Shown: one piece after another, positions 1 to 8,614 of the stretch
Position numbering within the stretch: the first letter of the stretch is position 1
Layout: every line of letters begins with the position of its first letter
From: Comamonadaceae bacterium
GTDB lineage: Bacteria; Pseudomonadota; Gammaproteobacteria; Burkholderiales; Burkholderiaceae
Reading direction: 5' to 3'
DNA: 42,112 nucleotides
Assembly: GCA_947484245.1 (NCBI GenBank)
Contig: CANKOT010000008.1
Coordinates: forward strand, 1-42,112
Notes under the pieces: generated by a model
The model's input: the letters and a program-made list of their open reading frames with translations, nothing else
Databases searched by the model: none
Told to the model about the DNA's origin: nothing
Position numbers and translations under genes: made by a program

Positions 1-1
1 G

Positions 2-397
2 CAGGTGGTTTCTGCCCACAGAATGCCAGACGAAATGTTCACCTATGCCGAAACAGCCAGGGTTCGGGGCTTGTTTGCCATCATTGCAGGTGCCGGCGGC
101 GCAGCGCACTTACCCGGCATGTTAGCGGCTAAAACAGTGGTGCCGGTGCTGGGCGTGCCCGTGCCCAGCAAACACTTGCAAGGTGTCGACTCCTTGCACA
201 GCATTGTGCAAATGCCCAAGGGCATTCCCGTGGCCACTTTTGCCATTGGCGCCGCAGGTGCCGCCAATGCTGCTTTGTTTGCGGTGGCCATGCTCGCGCA
301 ACACGACGCCGATTTGCAAGCCAAGCTCGAACAATTTAGAAAAGATCAAACGGCTGCCGCGCAAGCCATGAGCTTGCCGCCCGTGTTGGGCGCATGA
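2..397 (+). CDS. purE: 5-(carboxyamino)imidazole ribonucleotide mutase PurE (5' end missing)
   Basis: PurE converts N5-carboxyaminoimidazole ribonucleotide to 4-carboxy-aminoimidazole ribonucleotide in cytosolic de novo purine synthesis. The reading frame is open at the left edge, starting with the codon for Gln before [11 protein letters not shown], so the N-terminal 30-40 residues lie outside the window. The conserved SAHRMPD motif, [11 protein letters not shown] and the VPVPS segment are visible, as is the Ala-rich C-terminal part ([16 protein letters not shown]) of the class I enzyme. The stop overlaps the purK start in an ATGA, showing translational coupling with purK, the enzyme that makes its substrate. 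The GTG at 5 is internal, not a start. Confidence 0.96.
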   Translation, partial: QVVSAHRMPDEMFTYAETARVRGLFAIIAGAGGAAHLPGMLAAKTVVPVLGVPVPSKHLQGVDSLHSIVQMPKGIPVATFAIGAAGAANAALFAVAMLAQHDADLQAKLEQFRKDQTAAAQAMSLPPVLGA

Positions 398-1617
398 ACG
401 GTATGACCCTGCCTGTATCTGTGTCTTTGTTACCCGGCGGCAGTGCAAGCCATGGCTCTTCGGCTTCAGCGGAGCCCCTCACCTTGGGCGTCATGGGCGG
501 CGGTCAGTTGGGCCGCATGTTTGTGCATGCTGCGCAGTCCATGGGGTACTTCACGGCCGTGCTTGACCCAGATGCACAAAGCCCCGCCGGCTGTGTGAGC
601 CATCGCCATATTCAAACCGATTACACCGATCCAGAAGGCTTGAAGCAATTGGCCGCCTGCAGCGCCGCCATCACCACTGAGTTTGAAAATGTGCCAGCTC
701 CCGCACTGCGCGAATTGGCCAAGTTAAGGCCAGTCTCGCCAGGCGCAGAAGCGGTGGCCATTGCGCAAGATCGCGCTGCAGAAAAAGCACATTTTGTGAG
801 ATGTGGCGTGCCTTGCGCGCCTTATGCGGTCATTGAGTCTACGGACCAATTGGAAGCCGCCTTGTTGCAAAACTTGCTGCCTGGTATTTTGAAAACGGCT
901 CGCATGGGCTATGACGGTAAAGGCCAAGTGCGTGTCAAAGATGTACAAGCTTTGCGCCTTGCATGGCAAGACTTGAAGCAAGTGCCTTGCGTGCTAGAAA
1001 AGATGTTGCCTCTTGCGCTGGAGTGCTCCGTCATTGTGGCGCGCGGGCGCGATGGACAGATGGTGAATTTTCCGGTGCAACGCAATTTGCATCGCGATGG
1101 CATCTTGGCGGTCACTGAGGTGTATGAAGGTCATTTGCCTACAGCTTTGCAAGCGCAAGCGCTTGCCGCTGCACGCTCAATTGCCAACGGCGTGAGTTAC
1201 GTTGGTGTTTTGTGCGTCGAGTTTTTTGTCTTGCAAGATGGCAGCATGGTGGTCAATGAAATGGCCCCGCGCCCGCACAACAGTGGGCACTACACGCTTG
1301 ATGCGTGCGATCAATCTCAATTTGATTTGCAAGTTCGCACTTTGGCCGGCTTGCCTTTGACGCAACCCCGACAACACAGCGCGGCCATCATGCTCAATTT
1401 GCTGGGCGATATTTGGTTGGACGATCGGGGCGCGATGCGCCTGCCCGATTGGGCTGCTGTGCTGGCATTGCCTGGCACTCATTTGCATCTGTATGGCAAA
1501 ACACAAGCGCGCAAAGCACGCAAGATGGGGCACCTCAATGTGACGGGGGCTTCCATTTCAGAGGTGCGCCAAGTGGCCCTGAAGGCAGCTGCCATTTTAG
1601 GCATCGACGCTTTTTAA
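394..1617 (+). CDS. purK: N5-carboxyaminoimidazole ribonucleotide synthase PurK
   Basis: PurK is an ATP-grasp enzyme that carboxylates aminoimidazole ribonucleotide with ATP and bicarbonate, feeding PurE. The 407-residue protein has a short non-conserved leader of about 30 residues, then the N-terminal motif [12 protein letters not shown]. The ATP-grasp region ([14 protein letters not shown]) and the [14 protein letters not shown] motif near residues 287-300 are typical of PurK. The ATG overlaps the purE stop by one base on each side (ATGA), so purE and purK form one transcript. A later ATG at 493 (MGGGQ) is possible, but the coupled start at 394 is preferred. The Sua5-type gene follows 33 bases downstream in the same direction and may share the transcript. 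Confidence 0.96.
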   Translation: MNGMTLPVSVSLLPGGSASHGSSASAEPLTLGVMGGGQLGRMFVHAAQSMGYFTAVLDPDAQSPAGCVSHRHIQTDYTDPEGLKQLAACSAAITTEFENVPAPALRELAKLRPVSPGAEAVAIAQDRAAEKAHFVRCGVPCAPYAVIESTDQLEAALLQNLLPGILKTARMGYDGKGQVRVKDVQALRLAWQDLKQVPCVLEKMLPLALECSVIVARGRDGQMVNFPVQRNLHRDGILAVTEVYEGHLPTALQAQALAAARSIANGVSYVGVLCVEFFVLQDGSMVVNEMAPRPHNSGHYTLDACDQSQFDLQVRTLAGLPLTQPRQHSAAIMLNLLGDIWLDDRGAMRLPDWAAVLALPGTHLHLYGKTQARKARKMGHLNVTGASISEVRQVALKAAAILGIDAF

Positions 1618-1650
1618 GTTGCGCGCAGACTGCAGCTGATTTATCGAACC

Positions 1651-2643
1651 ATGATCATTTCTGGCGCTCTTCCCTTGAATGTGCAACAAGCTGTTGATGC
1701 TTTGTGCGCAGGTGAGCTTGTGGGCTTGCCCACCGAAACAGTATATGGTTTGGCGGCTGACGCTTGCAATGAAACGGCTGTTGCCAAAATATTCAAAGCT
1801 AAGGGCCGTCCTCCGAATCACCCTCTGATTGTTCATGTGGCATCTGCCGATGACGCCAAAAAATTTGCCAGCCACGTGCCCGTGTTTGCACAAGCGTTGA
1901 TGGCGCAATTTTGGCCTGGCCCACTCACACTCATCTTGCCCCGAAAAGAAGACGTGGCAGCAGCAGCAGCAGGCGGACAAAACTCTGTGGGCTTGCGCTG
2001 CCCCTCACACCCCTTAGCCCTTCAAGTGCTGAAGGCTTGCGCCCTCCAAGGTGTGTGGGGTTTGGCAGCGCCCAGTGCCAATTTGTTTGGTCGTGTGAGC
2101 CCCACCACAGCGGCGCACGTGCATTCAGAACTTGGTGACGCACTCTTGATCTTGGATGGCGGTGAGTGCGATGTGGGCATTGAATCGACCATCGTTGATT
2201 GCACCCGTGGTGTACCTGTGTTGCTGCGCCCTGGGCAAATTAGCCGCACGCAAATTGAGCAGGCGTGTGCTTTGAAATTGGTGAATCCAGAGGCATTGAA
2301 TTCTGCAGCGCCGCGTGCTTCGGGCACTTTGGAATCGCATTACGCGCCCACGGCCAAAGTGCGACTCATGAGCACGATGGATTGGCAAAAGGCATTGGAG
2401 GCCTTGGGGCCACACACCCAAAACTTGGGCTTGTGGTCTGTTCAAAAACCTTCACCAGAATTGATGGGCGGCGGCTTGTTTTGGCGCGCCATGCCGGCCA
2501 ATGCAAGGCAGGCTGCACACGATGTGTTTGGCGTGCTGCGCGACTTTGACGCACGAGGCGTGCGCACCATTTGGATTGAGATGCCACCCGACACACCTGA
2601 ATGGGAAGGGGTACGTGATCGGCTTCAAAGGGCGGCCGCTTGA
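1651..2643 (+). CDS. L-threonylcarbamoyladenylate synthase (Sua5/YrdC family)
   Basis: This enzyme makes threonylcarbamoyl-AMP from threonine, bicarbonate and ATP, the first step of t6A37 tRNA modification. The N-terminal YrdC domain (about residues 5-195) shows LPTETVYGLAADA and KGRPPNHPLIVH near residues 27-61, then the substrate-binding SAN and ESTIVD segments. At 330 residues it is much longer than E. coli TsaC (about 190) and carries the C-terminal Sua5 domain after a linker containing SGTLESHYAPTA, so it is the Sua5 subtype. TsaB, which acts later in the same pathway, lies at 7300. The start has no clear Shine-Dalgarno. A strong hairpin terminator follows at 2648. Confidence 0.95.
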   Translation: MIISGALPLNVQQAVDALCAGELVGLPTETVYGLAADACNETAVAKIFKAKGRPPNHPLIVHVASADDAKKFASHVPVFAQALMAQFWPGPLTLILPRKEDVAAAAAGGQNSVGLRCPSHPLALQVLKACALQGVWGLAAPSANLFGRVSPTTAAHVHSELGDALLILDGGECDVGIESTIVDCTRGVPVLLRPGQISRTQIEQACALKLVNPEALNSAAPRASGTLESHYAPTAKVRLMSTMDWQKALEALGPHTQNLGLWSVQKPSPELMGGGLFWRAMPANARQAAHDVFGVLRDFDARGVRTIWIEMPPDTPEWEGVRDRLQRAAA

Positions 2644-2647
2644 AGCC

Positions 2648-2677
2648 AAAAAAAGCACCTCGAAAGGTGCTTTTTTT
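2648..2677. terminator. Bidirectional rho-independent terminator
   Basis: Seven A, the stem GCACCT, the loop CGAA, the stem AGGTGC and seven T give a perfectly symmetric hairpin. It sits between the convergent Sua5-type gene (ending 2643) and the OmpW-like gene (ending 2690) and can end transcription from either side. Confidence 0.93.
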
Positions 2678-2689
2678 GCGAGAGCAGTT

Positions 2690-3373
2690 TTAGAAGCGCA
2701 TACCCACACCCAAGCTTATGCCAATGGGGTTGAGTTCAATGTCTAAGGTTTGGCCTGTCGACAAAGTGTTGCGTGTTTTCAGTGGCGTTTTGGTAATGGC
2801 ACCATCGACAAACCAACGCTCATCTATTTTGTAAGAACCGCCAAATTGCAGGGTGGGTGCAAATTTGGATTGAATCGAGAGCGTGGTGGGGTTTTGGGGT
2901 GTGCCACCTGTGAGGGCAGACAACGTAGCCGTTGAGTGCTCGCCGTCAAACTTGGCATAGGTGATGCCCAGACCTAAATAAGGGCGAAACAAGGCGCCGG
3001 CTTCACCAAAACGATACTGCACCATGACCGTGGCAGGAATGGCTTTGGTGTCACCAATTTTGCCCACACCGGCAATGCTGCCAGCACCATACAGGTTGTG
3101 CTTGAAGGGCAAGGCCAAAGGCAGGTCAATGGCCACGCTGTTGGTCAGCATGTAAGTGACGCCGCCCGCAATTTGCGTGCTGTTGCTCACGCTTGTTTGC
3201 GCGCCAGGCAAAGTCGGCGCAGAAAGCGTGCCGCTTTTCACTTGAGGTGCAAGTTGCATGATGCCACCCCGAACCAGCCAGCTTCCTTGTGATTGTGCTT
3301 GGGCAGAGGTGCACATAGCCAGTGAAGTGAGTGCAGTGATCGCTGAAAGCGCAAAGCAGAATTTAGTTTTCAT
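2690..3373 (-). CDS. OmpW family outer membrane protein
   Basis: This is a predicted small outer-membrane beta-barrel of the OmpW/AlkL family, whose members form eight-stranded channels with a hydrophobic lateral exit for small hydrophobic compounds. The 227-residue protein starts with a signal peptide (cleavage near AQAQ, residue 27). It continues with WLVRGGIMQLAPQ, the YMLTNSVAIDL strand, VMVQYRFG and PYLGLGITY, and ends in the barrel-terminal aromatic (GVGMRF). The ATG is preceded by AAAGGAG at good spacing. It lies 21 bases after the GDSL lipoprotein gene on the same strand, so both are likely one transcript: a surface hydrolase and a channel for its products. The substrate is inferred, not shown. 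Confidence 0.92.
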   Translation of the reverse strand: MKTKFCFALSAITALTSLAMCTSAQAQSQGSWLVRGGIMQLAPQVKSGTLSAPTLPGAQTSVSNSTQIAGGVTYMLTNSVAIDLPLALPFKHNLYGAGSIAGVGKIGDTKAIPATVMVQYRFGEAGALFRPYLGLGITYAKFDGEHSTATLSALTGGTPQNPTTLSIQSKFAPTLQFGGSYKIDERWFVDGAITKTPLKTRNTLSTGQTLDIELNPIGISLGVGMRF

Positions 3374-3394
3374 GGTGTTTCTCCTTTGCTTAAA

Positions 3395-4609
3395 TTACAG
3401 CCAACCTGCTGTGGCCAAAGACTTTGCAACCAATTGGCTGAGCAACTGGTAGCCCAAGGGTGAGGGGTGGAAGCCATCGGAGAAGGCATAGGTTTGCCAC
3501 CAGTTGGCCCCGCCGGTTGCGCCAGACGGCGGTGTCATGGCTGAAAGCGCAGCCGCTGTACAGGTTTGGAAGTTGTAGGTTGGCAGTCCACCTGACAGGA
3601 CCAGTTGGCCTTGGGCATCCCGCACGGGTGGGCAGGCTGGCGTGGTGACGTTGGTCAAGCCATATTGCGCAGGGTTGGCAAGTTGATCGTTGAAGCCTGT
3701 GTAGAAGTCAACCAAAACGATGCGCTTGTCGCCAGCGACATTGGTCGCCAATTTGGCGTTGAAAGCCTCAACCCAAGACTTGAACAAGGCTTCGGCTTGG
3801 CTGCGCGCCGTAGCGCCTGCAATACCACCACCATATGCTGCCGCAACGCCCGCCAGGGCCATCTGGAAGCGAGGCGTGTTGGTAATGCCAGGCATGTTCA
3901 GAACAGCGACTTTCTCAGCGCCTTTGTCTAAAGCCATGTTTTTGATGCTGCCATAAAACATGTCGGCCAAGGCCACCATGTAAAGGCCACCAGCTTGTGC
4001 TAGACCAGTTTGACCTCCGGCTAACAAGGGGTTCAATGTGGCTGGGGGAAGCAAAGTCCCTGCCATGCGAGCAAAACCAACGCCGCCATCGGTACCGGCT
4101 GCCAAATAAGCAGTCACTAAATCGGCCGCGTCATTGCCGCCGCCAGCCACGAGAAACAAGTCGGAGCTTTTGTAATTGCCGGCAGCGCTGGCCGTTTGAA
4201 ATTGAAAGGGGATGGAGAGGGGTGAGTTGCCTGCACCGGTGAGAGGGTTGAAGTTGTTGATGCGGCCACCGCCCACGGCAAAACTGGTGCAGCCCGTCAC
4301 AGAATTAGGAATGAAGGAGGTGCCAGTGGATTTGAAAAAATTGCACAGCTGAGGTGTGCCAAGCAAGGCTGCAATGCGCTCCGTCCAGATCGTGTTGGGT
4401 TCGCTTGCGCTGTCTTGCACAGAGAACATGCGGCCGAAACCTGGGATACCTTTGAAAACGCCGCTGTCGGACAGGCTGTCGCCCATGACTTTGACCGATG
4501 TGATTCCCGCGCGCTGGCTGGTTGAATCGGCACTACCACCACCACAACCCGCCACAATAGCAGCAGTAGCAGTAGCCAGTAGTGCAAGTTTCCACTTTAT
4601 GGATTTCAT
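3395..4609 (-). CDS. SGNH/GDSL hydrolase family lipoprotein
   Basis: This is a predicted esterase or lipase of the GDSL (SGNH) superfamily, probably lipid-anchored: the 404-residue protein has a lipobox VAGC with the acylated Cys at residue 22. Catalytic blocks are in order: VMGDSLSDSG (Ser45), GGGRINN around residues 113-119 (oxyanion Gly), VAGGGNDAAD (Asn159) and SDGFHPSPLGY near the C-terminus (Asp378, His381). AGAGGTG precedes the ATG. The OmpW-like gene follows after 21 bases. Two dyads lie upstream (4659-4678 and 4715-4730), suggesting specific regulation. The natural ester substrate cannot be read from the sequence. Confidence 0.93.
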   Translation of the reverse strand: MKSIKWKLALLATATAAIVAGCGGGSADSTSQRAGITSVKVMGDSLSDSGVFKGIPGFGRMFSVQDSASEPNTIWTERIAALLGTPQLCNFFKSTGTSFIPNSVTGCTSFAVGGGRINNFNPLTGAGNSPLSIPFQFQTASAAGNYKSSDLFLVAGGGNDAADLVTAYLAAGTDGGVGFARMAGTLLPPATLNPLLAGGQTGLAQAGGLYMVALADMFYGSIKNMALDKGAEKVAVLNMPGITNTPRFQMALAGVAAAYGGGIAGATARSQAEALFKSWVEAFNAKLATNVAGDKRIVLVDFYTGFNDQLANPAQYGLTNVTTPACPPVRDAQGQLVLSGGLPTYNFQTCTAAALSAMTPPSGATGGANWWQTYAFSDGFHPSPLGYQLLSQLVAKSLATAGWL

Positions 4610-4658
4610 CTTTCACCTCTTTGTATGACTTGTTTTGATCTGATAAAAGACGCATTGA

Positions 4659-4678
4659 AAAAGAACGCTCGTTCTTTT
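4659..4678. promoter_or_regulatory. 20-bp inverted repeat upstream of the GDSL hydrolase gene
   Basis: The arms AAAAGAACG and CGTTCTTTT flank the two bases CT, a perfect 9-2-9 dyad about 50 bp before the minus-strand GDSL start. The compact shape resembles TetR/AcrR-type operators (inference). The alternative is a low-GC hairpin ending the upstream dacB transcript, because on the minus strand a T run follows the stem. Confidence 0.55.
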
Positions 4679-4714
4679 GTGTTTCATCTTAAGCAGGTCC
4701 AAGCGAGGCGGTGA

Positions 4715-4730
4715 GGGGGTAAGTACCCCC
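4715..4730. promoter_or_regulatory. G/C-rich inverted repeat GGGGGTA-AG-TACCCCC
   Basis: A perfect 7-2-7 dyad lies just downstream of the dacB stop and about 106 bp upstream of the GDSL start. The position suits an activator site for the GDSL-ompW unit. It could also act as an RNA hairpin at the dacB 3' end, but no T run follows it directly. Confidence 0.45.
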
Positions 4731-4735
4731 CTGGC

Positions 4736-6229
4736 CTAAGACTTTTTCTCATCCTTAACGGTCCATTCAAGCAAGCGGTCGAAGGCGAGACGAGCGGCAT
4801 TGGCATTGGGATGATTCACGATGACCACAAAGACATAGCGTTTGCCACTCAAGCCGTCAACGTAGCCGGCCAAAGAAGCCACATCTCGCAGGCTGCCAGA
4901 TTTGAGAAGCGCTCGCCCAATGGCAACTGAGTTGGGTTGCCGGTCTTTCAAACGGACCACGGTGCCATCCACGCCAGCAATTGCCAAAGAGTTTTGCAAA
5001 GCTGTTGCGTAGGGACTTTGGGCTGCCAAATGCAGCAAGGCGCTGAGGGCTTGCGCATTGCTGCGCTCTTCGCGAGAGAGCCCAGAGCCGTTGTCTAGCA
5101 CCGGCAGGCTCTGGCCTTTTAAGTTCTGCGACCACCACTTCAAAACGGTCTGCCGGGAAGCCGCAAAGTTGCCCCTGTCTTGCTGGCTGGAGAGCGTCAG
5201 AAAAAGTTGTTGCGCCATCACGTTGTTGGAAAACTTGTTGATGTCTGCCACGATGTCGGTCAGGGGCAGTGACTGTGCTTCATGCCACAGCGAAGCGTTT
5301 GCAGGCGCGCTGCCATGGCGAACCTGGCCCTTGAGCAGTCCACCCGCTTGACGCCACATGGCTTGCACCATCCGAGGTGCAAAGCTTTGCGGATCGACGT
5401 AAGCCACGGGCCACTTTTGCTCTCCGCATGCTTTGGGGTAGGCGCCATTGAAGCGCACGCTATCGGCTTGAGAGAAGTCGGCGCGAAGTTGGGTGCGCCA
5501 ATCCTGGCACGGGCCTGCTGACAATGGCACGCTGCTTGGCCACAGCACATTGGCCAGCGGCGGCTCACTCTCCACTTTGGCCTCGCTGCGTGCGGCATCG
5601 GGTGTGAACTTGAACAGCATGGCATTGAAGTTCAACAACAGACCTTGCGGCGCTACGTTGTAGGGCCGAAGTGGCTCATCGTCAAAGCTGGCAGGATTTT
5701 TGGCGGGCAGATCAAACACACTGCTGTCCAAAATGATGTCGCCTTTGACTTCGCGTATGCCTTTGGCCATCACATCTTGAAGCAAAGCTTGAAGCCGTTC
5801 AAGGACCAATTTGGGATCGCCACTTCCCTTCAAAAATAAGTTGCCCTGCAAGACACCATCTTTGACGGGGCCATCGATAAAAACTTTGTTGCGCCAAGTG
5901 AAGTCGGGGCCTAGAAGCGACAAGCCTGCAGCAGTCGTGATGAGTTTCATGACCGAGGCAGGGTTCATCTCTGCGTTGGCATGAAGACTCAAACGAGGCT
6001 TGGGAGGGGGCGCGTTGGCGGATGCATTGCTCAGCGGTGTCACCATGATGCTGACGGCACTCAAAGGCACATTGGCTTGTTTGAAGGCTTGAGCAACAGG
6101 CGCTGGCAGCGGTGACTTTTCAACTTGCGCTGCATGAGGTTTGGCTGCAAAGGCCAAGCCAGGGCCTGCCAAGAGCAGGGCCAGAGCCAATACCATTTGA
6201 AGAAAATGCTGAAAGCAAGGTGCGCGCAT
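4736..6229 (-). CDS. dacB: D-alanyl-D-alanine carboxypeptidase/endopeptidase DacB (PBP4 type)
   Basis: DacB is a class C low-molecular-weight penicillin-binding protein that trims and cleaves peptidoglycan cross-links in the periplasm. The 497-residue protein has a signal peptide (to about residue 29). The three active-site motifs are clear: SVMK at 92-95 (nucleophile Ser92 and Lys95), SNN at 334-336, and KSG at 443-445 in place of the commoner KTG. The long insert between SxxK and SNN is typical of PBP4. It is divergent from the EamA gene at 6333 and is followed on its own strand by the GDSL gene. No strong ribosome-binding site precedes the ATG. Confidence 0.96.
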   Translation of the reverse strand: MRAPCFQHFLQMVLALALLLAGPGLAFAAKPHAAQVEKSPLPAPVAQAFKQANVPLSAVSIMVTPLSNASANAPPPKPRLSLHANAEMNPASVMKLITTAAGLSLLGPDFTWRNKVFIDGPVKDGVLQGNLFLKGSGDPKLVLERLQALLQDVMAKGIREVKGDIILDSSVFDLPAKNPASFDDEPLRPYNVAPQGLLLNFNAMLFKFTPDAARSEAKVESEPPLANVLWPSSVPLSAGPCQDWRTQLRADFSQADSVRFNGAYPKACGEQKWPVAYVDPQSFAPRMVQAMWRQAGGLLKGQVRHGSAPANASLWHEAQSLPLTDIVADINKFSNNVMAQQLFLTLSSQQDRGNFAASRQTVLKWWSQNLKGQSLPVLDNGSGLSREERSNAQALSALLHLAAQSPYATALQNSLAIAGVDGTVVRLKDRQPNSVAIGRALLKSGSLRDVASLAGYVDGLSGKRYVFVVIVNHPNANAARLAFDRLLEWTVKDEKKS

Positions 6230-6332
6230 GCCAGAAGTCTAGCGCCCTTCTGTGTTGGCGCATGGGTTTCTTGGCGCACAGCTTTTTTGCGCCTTCAACG
6301 CCTTAGCCAAAGACAGGACGTATCATTGGGAC

Positions 6333-7286
6333 ATGGCATTGTCTCAACGCACCATTGGCCTTTTGGCGGCCGTCATCACCGTTCTTATCTGGTCCTCTTT
6401 CATCATTGTGGCTCGGGCCTCGGCATCGCATGGGCTCTTGCCTTTGGACATCGCGTGCGCCCGTATTTTGGGCGCTAGCAGTGTTTTACTGCCGTGGGCA
6501 TGGTGGCTCATGCGCGAAGCCAGGCAGCGCGGCGAAAAAGTTGGCTCCTTGTGGGGCTTGTCGCCATTGCCATTCCGCATTACCGTACAGGCGGGCATGT
6601 TTGGCGGCTTGTTGTATTCGTTGATGGCCTACATTGGTTTTTTTTATGCGCCTGCAGCTCACGCCTCTGTGCTGTTGCCAGGCAGTTTGCCGCTTTGGAC
6701 CACTTTGCTGATGTGGCTTTTTTTGCGCGAGCAAATTGGCATGAACCGCGCCATCGGTTTGATCATGATTGTGTGCGGTGGTATTTTGGTGGGCGGCATG
6801 AGTTTGCTGCAAGCTTTTGAAGGCGGCGATGTTTGGATAGGTGACCTTCTGTTCATGGCCGCTGCTTTGTGTTGGTCGGCCTACAGCGTCACGGTGCGTC
6901 GATATGGTTTGGATGCGGTGCGGGCAACCATGGCCATTACCGCTTTTGCGCTAGTGAGTTTTGTGCCCGCATACGCCTTGCTGGTCAATCTCAATCTACT
7001 CACAAGCCACTTGACACAAGCTGCGTGGTCTGAAATTCTCTTTCAAGTGGCCTTTCAAGGTGTCGGCTCGGTGGTCATTTCAGGCATCACCTTCACGCAA
7101 ATGATTCGCACTTTTGGCCCTGTGAAGTCCACCATGATCACAGCGCTGGTGCCAGGCTTGTCTGCATTGGGCGCGGTGATATTTTTGGGCGAGCCCTTGT
7201 CTTGGAATTTGGGGGTGGGTTTGACTCTGGTGACGGGCGGTATTTTGTTTGGCGTGCGGCAAGCCATGGTCAAATCCCCCCATTGA
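6333..7286 (+). CDS. EamA/DMT family transporter
   Basis: This is a drug/metabolite transporter-like inner-membrane permease with about ten hydrophobic helices in two EamA repeats. The first begins IGLLAAVITVLIWSSFIIVAR and the second begins near GDLLFMAAALCWSAYSV. The frame is open back to an ATG at 6252, but the Met at 6333 gives the usual N-terminus directly before the first helix and a 317-residue protein of normal family length, so 6333 is chosen. A TATCAT box at 6321-6326 would put transcription start on or near this ATG. The substrate is unknown. The tsaB start is 13 bases beyond the stop, suggesting co-transcription. Confidence 0.9.
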   Translation: MALSQRTIGLLAAVITVLIWSSFIIVARASASHGLLPLDIACARILGASSVLLPWAWWLMREARQRGEKVGSLWGLSPLPFRITVQAGMFGGLLYSLMAYIGFFYAPAAHASVLLPGSLPLWTTLLMWLFLREQIGMNRAIGLIMIVCGGILVGGMSLLQAFEGGDVWIGDLLFMAAALCWSAYSVTVRRYGLDAVRATMAITAFALVSFVPAYALLVNLNLLTSHLTQAAWSEILFQVAFQGVGSVVISGITFTQMIRTFGPVKSTMITALVPGLSALGAVIFLGEPLSWNLGVGLTLVTGGILFGVRQAMVKSPH

Positions 7287-7299
7287 AAACTGTGACGCA

Positions 7300-8094
7300 A
7301 TGACAGAAGCTTGGAAATTTTTAGCCTTTGACACCAGCACCGACATGATGTCGGTGGCTTTGTCGCATGGCGATGCAAGCTGGCATCACCATGGCGTTGG
7401 CGGTGCCAATGCCTCAGCACAATTGATCCCCACCATTCACCTTCTGCTTGAGCAAGCTCAATTGCAACTCACTGATTTGACAGCGTTGGTGGTTGGCCAA
7501 GGCCCAGGCTCTTTCACAGGTCTTAGAACAGCATGCGCCGTTGCACAAGGTCTTGCTTTGGGCGCCAACTTGAAGGTCATTCCGGTCGACAGTTTGAAGG
7601 CGGTGGCGGAAGATGCAAGGCAAGCGATTGTTGGCGCGCAGCACAATTTGCCTTTCCATTCTTCACAAGATGTGCACGTTGCTTCCGTGATGGATGCAAG
7701 AATGAGTGAGGTATACGTGGGCGTTTATGCGTGGCATGCTGCCTCTGCACAATGGACATCTGTGCAGCCCTTGCAAGTGGGACCACCCGAAGCGATGGCA
7801 GCCAAGCTAAGCCAATTGCGCTTGCCCAATTTGGTGTTGGCTGGCAATGGCCTGGAGGTTTACAAAGACCGCTTTCCTTTGCAAGAATTTGAAGCAATGG
7901 GTACCCCCGTGCGCTGCGTGGCTGCTGTGCCGCATGCTTTGGCCTTGTTGCGCATGGCGCCCGCCCTGTGGTTGAGTCAACAAGCGCTTGCCCCTGAGGG
8001 GGTTCAGCCCCTTTACGTTCGCGACAAAGTGGCACAAACCACCGCAGAACGAGATGCCATCAAACTGGCCAAAACCAGCCTCCCCGCTCCATGA
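7300..8094 (+). CDS. tsaB: tRNA threonylcarbamoyladenosine biosynthesis protein TsaB
   Basis: TsaB is the non-catalytic ASKHA-fold partner of TsaD in the TsaBDE complex, which transfers threonylcarbamoyl to A37 of ANN-decoding tRNAs. The 264-residue protein starts MTEAWKFLAFDTST, the family's N-terminal strand, and contains VVGQGPGSFTGLRTACAVAQGLA, the TsaB signature. The frame extends upstream to 7249, but that would overlap the EamA gene and add non-homologous residues, so the ATG at 7300 is chosen. Its stop overlaps the rimI start in ATGA, a tsaB-rimI pairing common in proteobacteria. Confidence 0.95.
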   Translation: MTEAWKFLAFDTSTDMMSVALSHGDASWHHHGVGGANASAQLIPTIHLLLEQAQLQLTDLTALVVGQGPGSFTGLRTACAVAQGLALGANLKVIPVDSLKAVAEDARQAIVGAQHNLPFHSSQDVHVASVMDARMSEVYVGVYAWHAASAQWTSVQPLQVGPPEAMAAKLSQLRLPNLVLAGNGLEVYKDRFPLQEFEAMGTPVRCVAAVPHALALLRMAPALWLSQQALAPEGVQPLYVRDKVAQTTAERDAIKLAKTSLPAP

Positions 8095-8588
8095 ACCTGT
8101 GGCCGTCAGAGCTTAAACAAATGTTGACGCCTGAGCTCAAGGTGCAGCTGCTCACCATGACCGAAGCCGATTTGCAAGCCGTGGTGGCCATGGAGCAAAC
8201 CGCTTACAGCCATCCCTGGACACTGGGCAATTTCAAAGATGCGTTGAAGGCTGGGTATGTCGCGCACCGTTTGGTCGCAGAAGATCAGCTGGTTGGCTAC
8301 TTTGTGGCCATGCAGGTCATTGACGAGGTTCACTTGCTCAACATCACCGTTGCGCCCGCTTTTCAGCGGCAAGGCTGGGCACGTTGTTTGATGCAATCGT
8401 TGAGCTTGTGGTCACAAGCCCATGGCGCAACTTGGCTGTGGCTAGAAGTGCGTGAAAGCAATACACCCGCCTTGAATTTGTACAAAAGTTTTGGGTTTCA
8501 GCAAGTGGGCGTGAGAAAAGATTACTATCCTGCTGGGCGGACCACACGAGAGTCTGCGGTGGTGATGAGCATGCCCCTCAAAATTTAA
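8091..8588 (+). CDS. rimI: Ribosomal protein S18-alanine N-acetyltransferase RimI
   Basis: RimI is a GNAT-fold enzyme that acetylates the N-terminal Ala of ribosomal protein S18 using acetyl-CoA. The 165-residue protein shows the family's first motif (MEQTAYSHPWT), the acetyl-CoA loop VAPAFQRQGWARCLM at about residues 87-101, LEVRESNTPALNLYKSFGF with the expected Glu119 and Tyr131, and the terminal VRKDYYP. The ATG overlaps the tsaB stop (ATGA). A second in-frame Met at 8121 would give the more usual family N-terminus, so the first ten residues are uncertain. Confidence 0.94.
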   Translation: MNLWPSELKQMLTPELKVQLLTMTEADLQAVVAMEQTAYSHPWTLGNFKDALKAGYVAHRLVAEDQLVGYFVAMQVIDEVHLLNITVAPAFQRQGWARCLMQSLSLWSQAHGATWLWLEVRESNTPALNLYKSFGFQQVGVRKDYYPAGRTTRESAVVMSMPLKI

Positions 8589-8614
8589 GCCATGACGCAA
8601 GAACCAAAGTTTCG

